Shown: positions 15,768 to 25,457, counted from the first letter of the stretch. The stretch is 64,000 nucleotides of DNA from Pseudomonas viridiflava (GCF_900589395.1 NZ_UUIS01000079.1:1-64000), one strand, 5' to 3'. The notes: generated by a model from the letters alone, not told the origin. Numbers and translations: made by a program.

Positions 15768-16967
15768 TTATCTGGCGAACAGGCTGGCGATGGCGTCGGC
15801 GACGCGGTCGACGTTGCTGTCGTTCAGGCCTGCCAGGCACATGCGGCCGCTGCGGATCAGGTACACGCCGTGCGTGTCCTTGAGTTCCTCGACCTGCTCG
15901 GCGGTCAGGCCGGTGTAGCTGAACATGCCGTGCTGGCGGGTGATGAAGCTGAAATCGTGCTGCGGCACCTTCTCGGCCAGCACCGTCACCAGGCGCTGGC
16001 GCATTTCGATGATGCGCGTGCGCATGGCTTCGACTTCAGCCAGCCACTGCGTGCGCAGGGCGGGCGTATTGAGTACGCGGGCCACGATCTGCGCGCCGTG
16101 CACCGGTGGGCTGGAGTAGTTGCGACGCACCGTGGCCTTGAGCTGGCCCAGCACGCGCTCGGCCAGTTCGGCGTCTTCACACACGATCGACAGGCCGCCG
16201 ACGCGCTCGCCGTACAGCGAGAAGATTTTCGAGAACGAGTTGCTGACCAGCGTGGTGACGCCAGCCTCGGCCATGGCACGAATCGCGTAGGCGTCCTGCT
16301 CCATGCCGTGGCCAAAGCCCTGGTAGGCGATGTCCATGAACGCGATCAGCTCGTTGCGCTTGACCACCTCGATGACCCGGTCCCATTCCTGGGTGCTCAG
16401 GTCGGCACCGGTCGGGTTGTGGCAGCACGGGTGCAGCAGCACGATGCTGCGCGCCGGCAGGCCCTGCAGGGTGGCGAGCATGGCCTCGACATCCACGCCA
16501 CCGGTGCGCTTGTCGAAGTACGGGTAGGTGTTGACCTTGAAGCCCGCGCCGCTGAACAGCGCGATGTGGTTTTCCCAGGTCGGGTCACTGACCCAGACCT
16601 GCGAGTCCGGGAAGGCATACTTGAGAAAGTCCGCCCCCACTTTCAGTGCGCCCGAACCGCCCACGGTCTGGATGGTTGCCACGCGGCGCGCTTCAAGCAA
16701 GGGGTGTCCTGCACCGAACAGCAGGTTCTGCACGGCCAGGCGATACGGCGCCAGGCCTTCCATCGGCAGGTACACGCAGGCGCCCTGCTCACCGGCATCC
16801 AGCTCATGCTGGGCCTGCACGGCGGTGTCCAGGCGCGGGATGCGGCCCTGGGCGTCATAGTAAAGACCAATGCTCAGATTGACCTTGTCGGTGCGTGGAT
16901 CCTTGCCAAAGGTCTCCATCAGCGAAAGGATCGGGTCACCGGCGTACGACTCCACGTGGGCAAGCAT
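15768..16967 (-). CDS. tyrB: Aromatic amino acid aminotransferase (TyrB/AspC family)
   Basis: PLP-dependent class I aminotransferase of 399 residues acting on Tyr, Phe and probably Asp with 2-oxoglutarate. From ATG 16967 (AAGGAG upstream): HVESYAGDPILSLMETF, the KVNLSIGLYYDAQGRIPRL loop, the cofactor motif GGSGALKVGADFL, LLHPCCHNPTGADLS and the PLP lysine in VSNSFSKIFSLYGERVG; Arg of the substrate site in MFSYTGLT...IRSGRMCLAGL. This is the I-alpha subgroup of TyrB/AspC. Transcribed after the YitT-family gene with 28 bases between; with the Lrp regulator and aromatic permease nearby it suggests local handling of aromatic amino acids. Confidence 0.93.
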   Translation of the reverse strand: MLAHVESYAGDPILSLMETFGKDPRTDKVNLSIGLYYDAQGRIPRLDTAVQAQHELDAGEQGACVYLPMEGLAPYRLAVQNLLFGAGHPLLEARRVATIQTVGGSGALKVGADFLKYAFPDSQVWVSDPTWENHIALFSGAGFKVNTYPYFDKRTGGVDVEAMLATLQGLPARSIVLLHPCCHNPTGADLSTQEWDRVIEVVKRNELIAFMDIAYQGFGHGMEQDAYAIRAMAEAGVTTLVSNSFSKIFSLYGERVGGLSIVCEDAELAERVLGQLKATVRRNYSSPPVHGAQIVARVLNTPALRTQWLAEVEAMRTRIIEMRQRLVTVLAEKVPQHDFSFITRQHGMFSYTGLTAEQVEELKDTHGVYLIRSGRMCLAGLNDSNVDRVADAIASLFAR

Positions 16968-16995
16968 GCGGACAAACTCCTTGAAGTTGGATGAA

Positions 16996-17619
16996 TCAGG
17001 CCGAGTAGCGGTCGGCCCTGTGGTTTTGCGCAATGATGAAGTTCAGCAATAGTGCACCCAGCACCGAGAATGCCAGCACCGGCGCGCTGATAAAACTCAA
17101 CGAGGCGACCAGCACACACAGGTCGACCACCATCTGCGACCAGCCGGCCTTGAAGCCGTACCGGTCCTGGATATACAGGGCCAGGATGTTAACACCACCC
17201 AGACTGGCCTTGTGGCGGAACAGCATCAGGAATCCGACGCCCAACAGCGCGTTGCCTACCAGGGCGGCATACAGCGGCTGCAACTGGTCGATATGGATGA
17301 ACCTGGGGTGGAAATCGGAAAAGAACGCCACCAGCCCCACCGCGCAAAAGGTCTTGAGCGTGAAGGCCGCGCCCATGCGCCGCAGCGCCAGGTAATAGAA
17401 CGGCAGGTTGAGTACAAAGAACGCGGCACCAAAGGGCACCGCGTAGCTGTAATGCAGAAACAGCGCGATGCCGGCGGTCCCGCCCGTCATGACGCCGGCC
17501 TGGCGCAGCAGCAGGACGGCAAAGGAAATCATCGCCGTGGCGATGACTACCGCAAAGATGTCTTCCTGGGTCGAATGCCGTGTGGCCAGGGGCTTGTCGC
17601 AGGTCACGGTCGAAGTCAT
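16996..17619 (-). CDS. YitT family membrane protein
   Basis: 207 residues from ATG 17619, chosen over an upstream in-frame start because it gives the usual YitT N-terminus. Predicted five or six membrane helices: VVIATAMISFAVLLLRQAG, ALFLHYSYAVPFGAAFFVLN, TLKTFCAVGLVAFFS, LYAALVGNALLGVGFLMLF, SQMVVDLCVLVASLSF and VLAFSVLGALLLNFI. The GGTAGIALFL and HKASLGGVNILALYIQDRYG motifs are characteristic of the family. The function is not established. It is followed by tyrB 28 bases downstream, so the two are probably cotranscribed. Confidence 0.88.
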   Translation of the reverse strand: MTSTVTCDKPLATRHSTQEDIFAVVIATAMISFAVLLLRQAGVMTGGTAGIALFLHYSYAVPFGAAFFVLNLPFYYLALRRMGAAFTLKTFCAVGLVAFFSDFHPRFIHIDQLQPLYAALVGNALLGVGFLMLFRHKASLGGVNILALYIQDRYGFKAGWSQMVVDLCVLVASLSFISAPVLAFSVLGALLLNFIIAQNHRADRYSA

Positions 17620-17812
17620 GGTGCCGCTCGAAAGGGATCGAAAACCGTGGGCGCCTGCGTCTTCGGTCCCTGAACCGCACGACACTCACATAATGAGCGT
17701 CGATATTACCCAACAAGGTCATTACTCGCGAATACATATGTATGGATGCGCGAAATAAACATCAAATTAAAACTTCATGCGTTATTTGCGCACATAAAAT
17801 CCGCCCCATGCT

Positions 17813-18304
17813 TCAAGACAGTGCAGAGGCGGGCTCTTCAGCCACGGTCACCACGCTGTTTTCTTTCAACCGCTCCAGCACCACGGCCGTCTTGATGTGC
17901 GCCACGCTGTCGCTGGCGGTGATCAGCTCCATCAGGCGGTTCAGGCTGTCCAGGTTCGCCACTGCCACCTTGAGCGTGTAGTCGGCGTCGCCGGTGGTCT
18001 TGTAGGCGTCGATGATCGAGTGCAGCGTCGCCACCAGCGACTGGAAGCGCTCGCGGTGCTCGGTGCGATGGCTGATCAGACGCACCTCGATCATCGCCAG
18101 TACCTCGCGGCCCATGGCCTGGGGCGCGATGCGGGCGTGGTAGCCGAGAATCAAGTGGTTGTGCTCAAGACCAATGCGCCGACGTGAACATTGCGAGGCC
18201 GACAGACCGACCAGATCACTGAGCTCCTGGTTGGTCAGCCGGCCATTGGCCTGCAACAGCGTCAGGATTTTCAGATCGAAGTCGTCGATTTCATTCATTT
18301 TCAT
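17813..18304 (-). CDS. Lrp/AsnC family transcriptional regulator
   Basis: 163 residues from ATG 18304; another Met two codons later is possible. N-terminal winged HTH (DDFDLKILTLLQANGRLTNQELSDLVGLSASQCSRRRIGLE) and a C-terminal RAM ligand-binding domain (EVLAMIEVRLISHRTEHRERF...YTLKVAVANLDSLNRLMELI). Members control amino acid metabolism and bind amino acids as effectors. It is divergent from the aromatic permease gene, with about 200 bases between start codons, which makes the permease a likely target; the tyrB/YitT pair lies just downstream. Confidence 0.9.
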   Translation of the reverse strand: MKMNEIDDFDLKILTLLQANGRLTNQELSDLVGLSASQCSRRRIGLEHNHLILGYHARIAPQAMGREVLAMIEVRLISHRTEHRERFQSLVATLHSIIDAYKTTGDADYTLKVAVANLDSLNRLMELITASDSVAHIKTAVVLERLKENSVVTVAEEPASALS

Positions 18305-18503
18305 TAGACGTTCGCCCACGCTTGATAGGGATCCAGGCCGCGAAGCCTATCAGCTTAATTGAACTATCCGTGAGCCGGCGCAACGTGCAGAATCACGCCC
18401 CTGCAAACTGGCACCCGCCTTGCTACAAGGCCTTGCCATCGGCAACTCGTTATAAGAACTCGGCCCTGTTACCGAGTCGTCATTCATACCTACGGGGACT
18501 CCA

Positions 18504-19865
18504 ATGACCCAACTTGCAAAGCCTGAACCACTCAAGCGCGGCTTGAAGAACAGGCACATCCAGTTGATCGCCCTGGGCGGCGCCATCGGCACCGGCCTGT
18601 TCCTGGGCGTCGCGCACACCGTCATGATGGCCGGCCCTTCGGTAATCCTGGGCTACGCGGTGGCCGGCCTGATCGCCTTTTTCATCATGCGCCAACTGGG
18701 TGAAATGGCGGTCGAGGAGCCGGTGGCCGGCACCTTCAGCCACTTCGCCAACCGCTACTGGGGTCCGCAGGCCGGCTTCATGTCCGGCTGGAACTACTGG
18801 GTGCTGTACGTGCTGGTGGGCATGGCCGAGCTGACCGCCGTGGGCCTGTACGTGCAGTACTGGTGGCCGGACGTACCGACCTGGGTGTCGGCGGCGGTGT
18901 TCTTCGTGATCATCAACCTGATCAACCTGACCAGCGTGAAGATCTTCGGCGAGATGGAGTTCTGGTTCTCGATCATCAAGGTGCTGGCAATCATCAGCAT
19001 GATCGCCTTCGGCAGCTGGTTGCTGGCCAGCGGCACTGGCGGCCCGCAGGCCTCGGTGGCCAACCTCTGGCAGCATGGCGGCTTCTTCCCGAACGGCATC
19101 AAGGGCCTGCTGATGGCCATGGCCTTCATCATGTTCTCGTTCGGCGGCCTGGAACTGATCGGCATCACCGCCGCCGAGGCCCAGGACCCCGAGCGCAGCA
19201 TCCCCAAGGCCACCAACCAGGTGATCTACCGCATCCTGATCTTCTACGTGGGCGCCCTGGCGGTGCTGCTGAGCCTGTACCCGTGGCAGAACGTGGTCAG
19301 CGGCGGCAGCCCGTTCGTGCTGATCTTCCATGACCTGGACAGCACCCTCGTGGCCACCCTGCTCAACGTCGTGGTGCTGACCGCCGCGCTGTCGGTCTAC
19401 AACAGCTGCGTGTACAGCAACAGCCGCATGATGTTCGGCCTGGCCGCCCAGGGCAACGCGCCCCGGGCCATGCTCAAGGTCAACGCCCGCGGCGTGCCGG
19501 TCAACGCCCTGCTGGTCTCGGCCACGGCCACCGGGCTGTGCGTGCTGGTCAACTACGTGATGCCCGGCGAAGCCTTCAAATTGCTGATGGCGCTGGTGGT
19601 GGCCTCGCTGGTGATCAACTGGGTGCTGATCACCCTCACCCACCTGAGATTCCGCGCCATCAAGCGCCGGGACGGCCAGGTGACCCGCTTTCCGAGCTGG
19701 GGCTACCCGCTGACCAACTACATCTGCCTGGTCTTTCTGTTGGGCATCCTGGTGATCATGTACCTGACGCCGGGCATCAGCAGTTCAGTGATCGCCATGC
19801 CGATCTGGCTGGCAGTGCTGGCGGCGGCGTACCGGGTCAAGGTGAATATGGACAGGATTCTCTGA
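18504..19865 (+). CDS. Amino acid permease, AroP/PheP-like (APC superfamily)
   Basis: Inner-membrane proton symporter of 453 residues with about 12 helices. The AAT-family signature is clear: LKRGLKNRHIQLIALGGAIGTGLFLG, PVAGTFSHFANRYWGPQAGFMSGWNYW, SFGGLELIGITAAEAQDPERSIPKATNQV and ALSVYNSCVYSNSRMMFGLA. The sequence most resembles the aromatic amino acid group, and the context (tyrB, Lrp regulator) agrees, but substrate is inferred. The ATG at 18504 follows GGGGACTCCA, with GGGGA as the ribosome-binding site. A strong terminator follows. Confidence 0.87.
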   Translation: MTQLAKPEPLKRGLKNRHIQLIALGGAIGTGLFLGVAHTVMMAGPSVILGYAVAGLIAFFIMRQLGEMAVEEPVAGTFSHFANRYWGPQAGFMSGWNYWVLYVLVGMAELTAVGLYVQYWWPDVPTWVSAAVFFVIINLINLTSVKIFGEMEFWFSIIKVLAIISMIAFGSWLLASGTGGPQASVANLWQHGGFFPNGIKGLLMAMAFIMFSFGGLELIGITAAEAQDPERSIPKATNQVIYRILIFYVGALAVLLSLYPWQNVVSGGSPFVLIFHDLDSTLVATLLNVVVLTAALSVYNSCVYSNSRMMFGLAAQGNAPRAMLKVNARGVPVNALLVSATATGLCVLVNYVMPGEAFKLLMALVVASLVINWVLITLTHLRFRAIKRRDGQVTRFPSWGYPLTNYICLVFLLGILVIMYLTPGISSSVIAMPIWLAVLAAAYRVKVNMDRIL

Positions 19866-19880
19866 CGTTGCCCCGCCCAT

Positions 19881-19910
19881 GAAAAAAGCGCCTGCAAGGG
19901 CGCTTTTTTC
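19881..19910 (+). terminator. Rho-independent terminator of the permease
   Basis: AGCGCC and GGCGCT form a stem with a short loop, followed by six T; the A run on the left makes it usable in both directions. Confidence 0.85.
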
Positions 19911-19931
19911 ATTTGGCTGTACCGCGATCCC

Positions 19932-20038
19932 GTAGGGACCGCCGGGCGGCGATCCGCTTCAGCCGTAGGACCGGCTTCAGCCGGGAAGCGCACCGTAGAT
20001 CGGTGGTGCTGCCCTTCGCGGCTGAAGCCGCTCCTGCG
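19932..20038. repeat. Degenerate REP cluster
   Basis: Arms reading GTAGGACCGGCTTCAGCCGGGAAGCGC and CTTCGCGGCTGAAGCCGCTCCTGCG face each other; an additional broken copy (GTAGGGACCGCCGGGCGGCGATCC) sits on the left. It lies between the convergent permease and MFS genes. Confidence 0.7.
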
Positions 20039-20067
20039 ACGCCCGTACGTGGTGGGCAGGGTGTGGC

Positions 20068-21729
20068 TCAGTTGAACAGCACCGCCGTCTTCTGCAAGGT
20101 CACCCACACACCCCACGCCAGCGGGATACCCACTGCCAGCCAGGCGGCAATCACCAGCGGCGCGCTGCCCGGTGCGGCTTTCCACTCCAGCACGGCAGTG
20201 GTGCCGGTGCTCTTGTCGTGGCTGATGGCGCGCTCGGCGGCCAGCTCCGCGTCGGTCATGAAGTACTTGTCGGCCACCGGGCGAATCAGCAGGTTGCAGA
20301 TAAAGCCCAGCACCAGCAGGCCCGCCAGGATGTACAGGGTGATGTCATAGGCATCGGCCCGCGCCACGCCGTGGCTGAGCTGGTATTCGCGCAGGTAGTT
20401 GACCAGCACCGGACCCAGCACGCCGGCGGCCGCCCAGGCGGTCAGCAGGCGACCGTGGATCGCGCCGACCATCTGGGTGCCGAACAGGTCGGCCAGGTAG
20501 GCCGGCACGGTGGCGAAACCGCCACCGTACATCGACAGCACCACGCAGAACGCCGCCACGAACAGGGCAATGCTGCCGATGTGGCTCAGGGTCGGCACCG
20601 AGGCGTAGAGCACAAAGCCCAGGGCGAAGAACACAAAGTAGGTGGCCTTGCGACCGATGTAGTCCGAGCACGACGCCCAGAAGAACCGCCCGCCGATGTT
20701 GAACAGGCTCAACAGGCCGGTAAAGCCGGCGGCAATGGCCGCGATGGCCTTGAGCTGGTCGGCGTTCAGCTCGCTGAATGTCAGGCCGTTGCCCAGCAGC
20801 TTGCCGGCGAACACTTCCTGCAGCAGTGGCGAGGCCATGCCGAGGATACCGATCCCGGCCGATACGTTCAGGCACAGCACCAGCCACACCAGGCGGAACT
20901 GCGGGGTTTTCCAGGCCACGCTGACGTGCACGTGCCGGTCAGTGATCATCTGGTTGCCGGCCTTCTTCGCTGGCGCTGTCCAGCCCTCGGGCTTCCAGCC
21001 GGTCGGTGGCACGCGGTAGCCCAGGGCGCCGCCCATCATGAACACGAAGTAGATCACCGCCATGACAGCGAAGCTCTGCCACACGCCGACGCTTTCAGCC
21101 GTGGCGAAGTGGTTCATCAGTGCCGTGGCCAGTGGCGCACCGACCATCGCACCGCCGCCAAAGCCCATGATCGCCATGCCGGTGGCCATGCCGCGTTTGT
21201 CCGGGAACCACTTGATCAGGGTCGACACCGGTGAGATGTAGCCCAGGCCCAGGCCGATACCGCCGATCACGCCCGAGCCCAGCCACATCAGCCAGATCTG
21301 GTGGGTATGGATGCCCAGCGCGGAAATCAGCAGGCCGCCACACCAGCACAGCGCCGACACCACACCGGCCTTGCGCGGGCCGGCATGCTCCAGCCAGCCA
21401 CCCCAGATGGCCGCCGAGCAGCCCAGGAAGATGAAGAACAGGGTGTAGATCCAGCCCAGCATCGAGATCTGCCAGTCGCACGTTGAGGCAAACATCTGCG
21501 CGAAAAAACCCATGTCGGGCGAACAGGCGACGGGTGTAGAGATGCCAACGGCCTTGGACAGCGGCAGCCAGAACACCGAAAAGCCATAGGCCATGCCGAT
21601 GCACAGGTGAATGGCCAGGGCGGCCGGTGGAACCAGCCAACGATTGAAGCCGGGTTTGGCAATGATGCGCTCTTTGGACAAGAACGCAGGTAGAGCGCTA
21701 TTGGCGCCCGACGCTGTGCGTGTACTCAT
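20068..21729 (-). CDS. OFA-family MFS transporter (oxalate/formate antiporter-like) with C-terminal extra helix
   Basis: Inner-membrane carrier of 553 residues from ATG 21729. Twelve MFS helices with the OFA signature WLVPPAALAIHLCIGMAYGFSVFWLPLSKA, FPDKRGMATGMAIMGFGGGAMVGAPLA and GGRFFWASCSDYIGRKATYFVFF. A cytoplasmic loop after helix 6 holds VPPTGWKPEGWTAP, also typical. After helix 12 the protein continues with a charged linker (DAELAAERAISHDKS) and a thirteenth hydrophobic segment, LVIAAWLAVGIPLAWGVWVTL. That tail resembles the separate small protein ('MFS transporter small subunit') that accompanies OFA carriers in other bacteria, so this looks like a fusion. Substrate is probably a small carboxylate, unproven. 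Confidence 0.85.
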   Translation of the reverse strand: MSTRTASGANSALPAFLSKERIIAKPGFNRWLVPPAALAIHLCIGMAYGFSVFWLPLSKAVGISTPVACSPDMGFFAQMFASTCDWQISMLGWIYTLFFIFLGCSAAIWGGWLEHAGPRKAGVVSALCWCGGLLISALGIHTHQIWLMWLGSGVIGGIGLGLGYISPVSTLIKWFPDKRGMATGMAIMGFGGGAMVGAPLATALMNHFATAESVGVWQSFAVMAVIYFVFMMGGALGYRVPPTGWKPEGWTAPAKKAGNQMITDRHVHVSVAWKTPQFRLVWLVLCLNVSAGIGILGMASPLLQEVFAGKLLGNGLTFSELNADQLKAIAAIAAGFTGLLSLFNIGGRFFWASCSDYIGRKATYFVFFALGFVLYASVPTLSHIGSIALFVAAFCVVLSMYGGGFATVPAYLADLFGTQMVGAIHGRLLTAWAAAGVLGPVLVNYLREYQLSHGVARADAYDITLYILAGLLVLGFICNLLIRPVADKYFMTDAELAAERAISHDKSTGTTAVLEWKAAPGSAPLVIAAWLAVGIPLAWGVWVTLQKTAVLFN

Positions 21730-22152
21730 TGTAATGACCCCAATGTAAGGAATGCTCGCAGGAGAGTGGCGCCGAAAACCCTTAGTTCTTCCCTGTGGTG
21801 GAAACTTTACTTGTTATTCAAGGGGTTAAAACGATGTGGCAAAAAGCCGCACCTGATCGGCGGTGCGCAAGGTTAACACTTGCCGAGGCTATCAAAGTGC
21901 CTTGTTACATATTTTTTGCAGTAACTTAATACGATTTATCTATCACTCAATAGAGCAAACCAATAAGCCTTAGTTAGGGGACGTGCATGTTCTTAGTCCG
22001 TTGACAGCGTAGCGCTCGACCGGCATTTACTCCGGCACCCAAGCGGCGCTCGTCGGCCTGGCAGCGTCCCTTTCGCCACCACGCCCGCCGGCACGGCGAG
22101 ATCGGTATACTCACCCGTTACTTTCAACCGATCGACCACAAGGACCCCGCCC
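21730..22152. other. Intergenic region between the divergent MFS and asmA genes
   Basis: About 420 bases. The left two thirds (21770-21990) are AT-rich, with no supported gene, and probably hold the MFS promoter. The right part, next to asmA, contains GTATACT-like sequence near 22108, a candidate -10 for asmA. A short frame on the minus strand here lacks coding character. Confidence 0.45.
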
Positions 22153-24375
22153 ATGAAAGCGTTCGGCAAAATTCTGGGGCTGTTCGTCCTCGGGTTGTTG
22201 CTGATCATCGTGGCTCTCGGCTTTGCCTTGACCCATCTGTTTGATCCCAACGACTACAAAGACGAAATCCGCCAGTTGGCCCGCGACAAGGCCAATATCG
22301 AACTGACCCTCAACGGTGATATCGGCTGGAGTCTGTTCCCCTGGCTGGGCCTGGAGTTGCACGACGCTCAGGTGGCGACCCTGACCAAGCCAGACCAGCC
22401 CTTCGCGGACCTGACCATGCTCGGTCTGTCGGTGCGCGTCCTGCCGCTGCTGCGCCGTGAAGTGCAGATGAGCGATGTCCGTGTCGAAGGCCTGAACCTG
22501 ATCCTGCTGCGCGACAAGAGCGGCCACGGCAACTGGGAAGACATCGGCAAGCCGGCCAATGGCACCGCACAAGCGCCCGCCGACGGCACGGCACCTGCGC
22601 CGGCGGAGTCGGAAAAACCCTCACGGCCGCTCAAGCTGGACATCGACAGCCTGACGGTCAACAACGCCCGGGTGCAGTACAGCGACGAAGCCGCCGGCAA
22701 GACCTACACCGCCGAGAGCATCCAGTTGAGTACCGGCCCGGTGCGTGAAGGCGCCGACATCGCCGTCAAGCTCACATCCTTTCTAAACACCAACCAACCG
22801 GTGTTGCGCGCCCGCACCGAACTGGTCGGCAACCTGCGCCTGGACCGGGCGCTCAAGCGCTACCAGTTCGAAGACATGCGCCTGTCAGGCGAGTTGGCCG
22901 GCGAGCCGCTGCAAGGCAAGACCGTCACCTTCGTCGCCCAGGGCCAGTTGCTGGCCGACCTGACCGCCAACGTCGCCGAATGGAACAGCCTGAAGGTGTC
23001 GGTCAACCAGTTGCGCGCCCTGGGCGAACTGCGCGCCCGCGACCTGGACAAGACCGCACAGTTCAGCGGCGGCCTGTCGATCGCCCAGTTCGACCTGCGC
23101 ACCTTCCTCGACGGCATCGGCCAGCCACTGCCGGCCATGGGCGAAGGCGCCCTGAGCAAGATCGAAATGGCCACCCGCCTGAGCGGCACGCCCACCAGCC
23201 TGGTGCTCGATGAGCTCAACCTCAAGCTCGACGACAGCACCTTCACCGGCCGCATCGCCGTCGACGACTTCGCCCGCCAGGCCCTGCGCCTGCAACTGAA
23301 GGCCGACACGTTCAACGCCGACCGTTACCGCCCGGCCGAAAGCGAAACCACCAAGGGCACCAAGGCCGCCCGCCAGGCCGAAGTGCAAGGCAGCGAAGCG
23401 GCTGCCGTGGCCGGGGCCGGCACCACGCCGTTGCCCGAGCAGCCGAGCAAGGCCGCCTGGAGCAGCGACAAGCTGCTGCCGCTGGAGCGCCTGCGCAAGC
23501 TGGACGCGCAGGCCGACCTGAGCTTCGGCAAGCTGATCATCAACCGGTTGCCGATCAACAACGCCCTGCTCAAGACCCAGGCCGCCAATGGCGTGATCCG
23601 CCTCGACAGCCTGAGCGGCGACCTCTACAACGGCCACTTCGAGACCCAGGGCAACCTCGACGCCCGCCAGGACACCCCGGCATTGAGCGTGCAGACCCGC
23701 GTGATCAAGGTGCCGGTGGAGCGCGTGCTGGAAAGCCAGGGCCAGACCCCGCCGGTGCGCGGCCAATTGACCCTGACCGCCGACCTGGCCGGCCAGGGCA
23801 ACAGCCAGAAAGCCCTGATCGACAGCCTCGACGGCACCGCCAACGTTTCCCTGGCCAACGGCGTGCTGGTCAACGCCAACCTGGAACAGCAACTGTGCCA
23901 GGGCATTGCCTTTCTCAACCGCAAGCCCCTGACCGGCGAACCGCGCGGCAAGGACACCCCGTTCCAGCAACTGACCGGCAGCCTGGTGATCCGCAACGGT
24001 GTGGCCAGCAACTCGGACCTCAAGGCGCGCATTCCCGGCCTGACCGTCAACGGTCGCGGCGACGTCGACCTGCGCGTACTGGGCATGGACTACCGCGTGG
24101 GCATCGTCATCGAAGGCGACAAGGGCGAGATGCCGGACCCGGCCTGCCAGGTCAACGAACGCTACGTGGGCCTGGAATGGCCGATGCGCTGCCGTGGCCC
24201 GCTGGAGCTGGGCGCCAAGGCCTGTCGCGTCGAAAAAGAAGGCCTGACGCAGATCGCCGCCAAGCTGCTGGGCGACGAAGCCCGCGACAAGCTCGGTGAA
24301 AAGATCGACGAAAAACTGGGCGACAAGGTCAGCCCGGAACTCAAAGACGCACTCAAAGGGCTGTTCAATCGATGA
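22153..24375 (+). CDS. asmA: AsmA family protein
   Basis: 740 residues. N-terminal membrane anchor (KILGLFVLGLLLIIVALGFALTHLFDPNDYKDEIRQLARDKANIELTLNGDIGWSLFPWLGLEL) followed by a long periplasmic region, the standard AsmA layout; the C-terminal conserved block is LANGVLVNANLEQQLCQGIAFLN...LKARIPGLTVNGRGDVDLRVLGMDYRVGIVIEG. The AsmA group is related to the VPS13-like lipid-transfer proteins and is implicated in phospholipid transport between membranes. A low-complexity Ala/Pro/Glu linker lies near residue 140-158. It is followed by mutY with an ATGA overlap, so it may be cotranscribed. Confidence 0.92.
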   Translation: MKAFGKILGLFVLGLLLIIVALGFALTHLFDPNDYKDEIRQLARDKANIELTLNGDIGWSLFPWLGLELHDAQVATLTKPDQPFADLTMLGLSVRVLPLLRREVQMSDVRVEGLNLILLRDKSGHGNWEDIGKPANGTAQAPADGTAPAPAESEKPSRPLKLDIDSLTVNNARVQYSDEAAGKTYTAESIQLSTGPVREGADIAVKLTSFLNTNQPVLRARTELVGNLRLDRALKRYQFEDMRLSGELAGEPLQGKTVTFVAQGQLLADLTANVAEWNSLKVSVNQLRALGELRARDLDKTAQFSGGLSIAQFDLRTFLDGIGQPLPAMGEGALSKIEMATRLSGTPTSLVLDELNLKLDDSTFTGRIAVDDFARQALRLQLKADTFNADRYRPAESETTKGTKAARQAEVQGSEAAAVAGAGTTPLPEQPSKAAWSSDKLLPLERLRKLDAQADLSFGKLIINRLPINNALLKTQAANGVIRLDSLSGDLYNGHFETQGNLDARQDTPALSVQTRVIKVPVERVLESQGQTPPVRGQLTLTADLAGQGNSQKALIDSLDGTANVSLANGVLVNANLEQQLCQGIAFLNRKPLTGEPRGKDTPFQQLTGSLVIRNGVASNSDLKARIPGLTVNGRGDVDLRVLGMDYRVGIVIEGDKGEMPDPACQVNERYVGLEWPMRCRGPLELGAKACRVEKEGLTQIAAKLLGDEARDKLGEKIDEKLGDKVSPELKDALKGLFNR

Positions 24376-25457
24376 ATGCCGTACACGCACTGCCGCCTGA
24401 GCAGTTTTCCCAGGCGGTGCTGGACTGGTTCGACGTGCATGGTCGTCACGACCTGCCCTGGCAGCAGGACATCAATCCGTACCGGGTCTGGGTTTCGGAA
24501 ATCATGCTGCAGCAGACGCAGGTCAGCACGGTGCTCAACTATTTCGACCGCTTCATGACCGCCCTGCCCGACGTGCAGGCGCTGGCCGAAGCCCCCGAAG
24601 ACGAAGTACTGCACCTGTGGACGGGCCTGGGCTACTACACCCGTGCTCGCAACCTGCAGAAGACCGCGAAGATCGTCATGGCCGACCACGGCGGGGAATT
24701 TCCGCGCAGCGTCGAGCAACTGACCGAGTTGCCCGGCATCGGCCTGTCCACCGCCGGCGCCATTGCCAGCATCAGCATGGGCATCCGCGCGCCAATCCTG
24801 GACGGCAACGTCAAGCGTGTGCTGGCCCGCTACGTGGCCCAGGAAGGCTACCCCGGCGAGCCGGCCGTGGCGCGCCAGCTGTGGGCGGTGGCCGAGCACT
24901 TCACGCCCCATGCGCGGGCCAATCACTACACCCAGGCGATGATGGACCTGGGCGCCACCCTGTGCACCCGCAGCAAGCCCAGCTGCCTGCTGTGCCCGCT
25001 GGAGCGCAGCTGTGAAGCGCACCTGCTGGGCCTGGAGACGCGCTACCCGATCCCCAAGCCACGCAAGGCCATCCCGCAGAAACGCACGCTGATGCCCTTG
25101 CTGGCCAACGCCCAGGGCGAAATTCTGCTGTACCGCCGCCCGTCCACCGGATTATGGGGCGGACTGTGGAGCCTGCCTGAGCTGGACGCCTTCGACGACC
25201 TGCAACACCTGGCCGACCAGCACGCGCTGGCGCTGGGCAGCCACCAGGCGTTGCCGGGCGTGCTGCACACCTTCAGCCACTTCCAGCTCAGCATCGAGCC
25301 GTGGCTGGTCCGGGTGCAGCCCCAGGCCGCCTGCGTGGCCGAGGCCGACTGGCTTTGGTATAACCTCGCCACCCCACCGCGCCTGGGCCTTGCCGCCCCG
25401 GTGAAGAAGCTGCTCAAACACGCAGCCGACGTATTGAACGCAGGAGAGTCGTCATGA
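24372..25457 (+). CDS. mutY: Adenine DNA glycosylase
   Basis: Removes adenine mispaired with 8-oxoguanine. 361 residues: catalytic Glu43 in EIMLQQTQVSTV, helix-hairpin-helix LPGIGLSTAGAIASISMG with the catalytic Asp in APILDGNVKRVLAR, the 4Fe-4S cluster Cys set in LCTRSKPSCLLCPLERSC (spacing 6-2-5), then a C-terminal NUDIX-like domain that recognises 8-oxoG (LLYRRPSTGLWGGLWSLPE). The start ATG overlaps the asmA stop by four bases (ATGA), and its own stop overlaps yggX in the same way, so the three genes are translationally coupled. Confidence 0.97.
   Translation: MNAVHALPPEQFSQAVLDWFDVHGRHDLPWQQDINPYRVWVSEIMLQQTQVSTVLNYFDRFMTALPDVQALAEAPEDEVLHLWTGLGYYTRARNLQKTAKIVMADHGGEFPRSVEQLTELPGIGLSTAGAIASISMGIRAPILDGNVKRVLARYVAQEGYPGEPAVARQLWAVAEHFTPHARANHYTQAMMDLGATLCTRSKPSCLLCPLERSCEAHLLGLETRYPIPKPRKAIPQKRTLMPLLANAQGEILLYRRPSTGLWGGLWSLPELDAFDDLQHLADQHALALGSHQALPGVLHTFSHFQLSIEPWLVRVQPQAACVAEADWLWYNLATPPRLGLAAPVKKLLKHAADVLNAGESS

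Noticed and set aside
18480..19643. 387-residue minus-strand frame opposite the permease
   Set aside because: Antisense shadow rich in His and Gln; the plus-strand permease is clear.
21993..22250. 85-residue minus-strand frame upstream of asmA
   Set aside because: Overlaps the asmA start, no ribosome-binding site, no family likeness.
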